Of a DNA stretch of 6,985 nucleotides, positions 5,501 through 6,985 are shown in pieces. Position 1 is the first letter of the stretch; each line of letters starts with the position of its first letter. The DNA is from Gammaproteobacteria bacterium. GTDB lineage: Bacteria; Pseudomonadota; Gammaproteobacteria; Steroidobacterales; SZUA-146. A program made the position numbers and the translations under genes. The stretch covers positions 1 to 6,985 of the forward strand of contig JABDLQ010000471.1 in the NCBI GenBank assembly GCA_013002925.1, in the 5' to 3' direction. The notes beneath the pieces were generated by a model that worked only from the letters and a program-made list of their open reading frames with translations, made no database searches and was not told the DNA's origin.

Positions 5501-6891
5501 GAGATTCAGATATCACGGTGTGGTTGGTTGATGACGATCCGTCGATTCGCTGGGTGCTTGAAAAAGCGCTGCGTGAAGCCGGGATGCAGGCAACCAGCTT
5601 TGAAAATTCAGGCGGGCTGCTGGCCGCTCTTACCGACAATGCGCCAGATGTCGTGATTGCCGATATTCGCATGCCCGGCATGGACGGGCTCGATCTTATC
5701 GGCGAACTGCACAAGGTAAATGCACAACTGCCGGTCATTATCATAACGGCCCACTCAGACCTGGAAAGCGCGGTAAGTGCTTATCAGTCCGGTGCATTTG
5801 AATACCTGCCAAAGCCGTTCGACGTCGATGAAGCAACCCGTTTGGTGCGCCGGGCCGCGAGTCAGGGTGTTGCCGAGCAGAGCAGCCGAGAAGTGCTGGA
5901 GTTTCCCGGGCTGATTGGACAGGCACCGTCGATGCAGGAAGTGTTTCGCGCAATCGGGCGGCTGAGCGGTTCGTCGATGTCTGTGCTGGTTACCGGCGAG
6001 TCCGGGACCGGCAAAGAACTCATCGCACGCGCGCTGCATGAGCATAGCCCAAGAAGCGAGCAGCCGTTTGTCGCGCTGAACACGTCCGCTATTCCGGCAG
6101 AGCTGCTGGAGTCGGAACTGTTTGGACACGAGCGCGGTGCTTTTACCGGTGCTGACAAACGCCGGCTCGGCCGGTTCGAACAAGCCCACAAGGGAACCTT
6201 GTTTCTGGATGAGATCGGGGATATGCCCCAACCGCTGCAAACACGATTGCTGAGGGTTCTGGCCGAGGGAGAGTTTTTCCGGGTGGGCGGTCAGACATCG
6301 ATAAAAGTTGACGTCCGCGTGCTGGCGGCAACACATCAGGACCTCGAAGCAAAAGTAGCACGTGGAGAGTTTCGTGAAGATCTCTTTCACCGGCTGAACG
6401 TCATCCGGATCAATGCGCCACCATTGCGGGAAAGGCGCCCGGATATCGCCACGCTGCTCGAGCACTACTTGAAAGTGGCGGCGGCAGAAATGGAGATCCA
6501 GCCCAAGTCACTGAGTGCCCGCGCACTTGGTTTGTTAACCAACTTTCGCTGGCCCGGTAATGTTCGGCAACTGGTCAACGCCTGCCGTCGTTTGACGGTG
6601 CTGGCGCCCGGACGCGAGATTCGTGAACAAGACATTCCTGCCGAACTCGGCGGCGATTTTGGCCGCAGCAGCAATGATGTCGACTGGCAGGAAGCTTTGG
6701 CTTTGTGGGCCGTGCAACAAATCGATGCCGGCCGGCTGGATGTTCTCAAAAACGCGCTGCCGGAGTTTGAGCGCACGCTCATTCGCGCGGCCCTGGCGCA
6801 CACCGGAGGCAAACGGCAAAAAGCTGCAGAACTGCTGGGCTGGGGTCGCAATACGCTGACACGAAAAATCAAAGAACTCAATCTCGGCTAG
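5497..6891 (+). CDS. glnG: Nitrogen regulator NtrC (NRI), sigma54-dependent response regulator
   Basis: Phosphorylated by NtrB, it forms a DNA-bound oligomer that uses ATP to open sigma54 promoters such as glnA (also called ntrC). Its 464 residues match the family. Receiver 1-120: acidic pocket D12-D13, phosphoacceptor D56 in VVIADIRMPG, T84 and K106 in YLPKPF. AAA+ domain about 137-375: Walker A GESGTGKE (167-174), the sigma54-contacting GAFTGA loop (214-219), Walker B TLFLDEIGD (234-242), FREDLFHRLNV (292-302) with R293 and R299, and RWPGNVRQL (351-359). C-terminal Fis-type helix-turn-helix about 423-464 ending GWGRNTLTRKIKEL. All motifs are intact. Start is GTG at 5497, within the overlap GTGA with the ntrB stop; no Shine-Dalgarno is seen, so coupled translation is likely. 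Probable targets within the window are the dyads at 2021-2037 and 2053-2069. Confidence 0.98.
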   Translation: MRDSDITVWLVDDDPSIRWVLEKALREAGMQATSFENSGGLLAALTDNAPDVVIADIRMPGMDGLDLIGELHKVNAQLPVIIITAHSDLESAVSAYQSGAFEYLPKPFDVDEATRLVRRAASQGVAEQSSREVLEFPGLIGQAPSMQEVFRAIGRLSGSSMSVLVTGESGTGKELIARALHEHSPRSEQPFVALNTSAIPAELLESELFGHERGAFTGADKRRLGRFEQAHKGTLFLDEIGDMPQPLQTRLLRVLAEGEFFRVGGQTSIKVDVRVLAATHQDLEAKVARGEFREDLFHRLNVIRINAPPLRERRPDIATLLEHYLKVAAAEMEIQPKSLSARALGLLTNFRWPGNVRQLVNACRRLTVLAPGREIREQDIPAELGGDFGRSSNDVDWQEALALWAVQQIDAGRLDVLKNALPEFERTLIRAALAHTGGKRQKAAELLGWGRNTLTRKIKELNLG

Positions 6892-6910
6892 CCAGGCCTG
6901 CCTCGGGGTA

Positions 6911-6931
6911 ATCCGGTGTTCTGTGCCGGGT
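6911..6931 (+). terminator. Weak stem-loop after ntrC
   Basis: Positions 6911-6918 can pair with 6924-6931 around the 5-base loop TTCTG, using four GC pairs (CCGG with CCGG), one AU pair and three GU wobbles. It starts 20 bases after the ntrC stop. The sequence after it is only mildly T-rich (CCTTGTTGTC at 6940-6949), so it is a poor intrinsic terminator candidate. The rest of 6892-6985 shows no gene start or convincing promoter. Confidence 0.25.
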
Positions 6932-6985
6932 CGATGCCGCCTTGTTGTCAAAAACTCAACGCAGAACTGGCTTTACATAATATTC

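Noticed and set aside
5755..6465. 236-codon minus-strand open frame opposite ntrC
   Set aside because: It lies wholly within the intact AAA+ coding region of ntrC, has no recognisable motif or ribosome site, and is best explained by codon-bias shadowing.
1..6985. CRISPR array, insertion sequence, tRNA/rRNA gene, phage or defence system
   Set aside because: No direct-repeat arrays, transposase frames, terminal repeats, RNA gene landmarks or defence domains were seen; the window is filled by housekeeping and nitrogen-control genes.

Overview
The window is an ordinary bacterial chromosome segment, most likely from a gammaproteobacterium. The basis is a two-subunit (glyQ/glyS) glycyl-tRNA synthetase, a 469-residue type I glutamine synthetase with the adenylylation tyrosine, the gene order glnA - DUF4124 lipoprotein-like/secreted protein - ntrB - ntrC, and proteins that align almost residue for residue with the enteric enzymes as I remember them. 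GC content is moderate and even, with no sign of recent transfer. I cannot name the genus.

Layout. Minus strand, 1-1919: the glyQS operon. glyS is cut by the window edge (329 N-terminal codons present) and glyQ is complete; they overlap by 8 bases. Positions 1920-2239: a 320-base divergent control region. It carries a sigma70-type promoter for glyQS facing left and, facing right, a sigma54 (-24/-12) promoter for glnA with two upstream NtrC-type dyads 32 bases apart. Plus strand, 2240-3649: glnA. Positions 3650-3832: two stem-loops and then AT-richer sequence. 3833-4375: a small exported protein with a DUF4124 motif and a probable Ig-like C-terminal domain. 4409-5500 and 5497-6891: ntrB (glnL) and ntrC (glnG), overlapping by 4 bases. 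Positions 6892-6985 hold only a weak hairpin.

How it works together. NtrB is the nitrogen-sensing histidine kinase/phosphatase and NtrC its sigma54-dependent response regulator. In established systems phosphorylated NtrC binds dyads upstream of glnA and activates the sigma54 promoter when nitrogen is limiting. All parts of that circuit are visible here: kinase, activator, enhancer sites, promoter and target enzyme. glyQS is an unrelated housekeeping operon that shares the control region.

I found no undescribed biological system. The points most worth a second look are the secreted DUF4124/Ig-like protein embedded in the nitrogen operon, a dyad that encloses the -10 box of the glyQS promoter, and a strong stem-loop after glnA whose T-run lies on the opposite strand.
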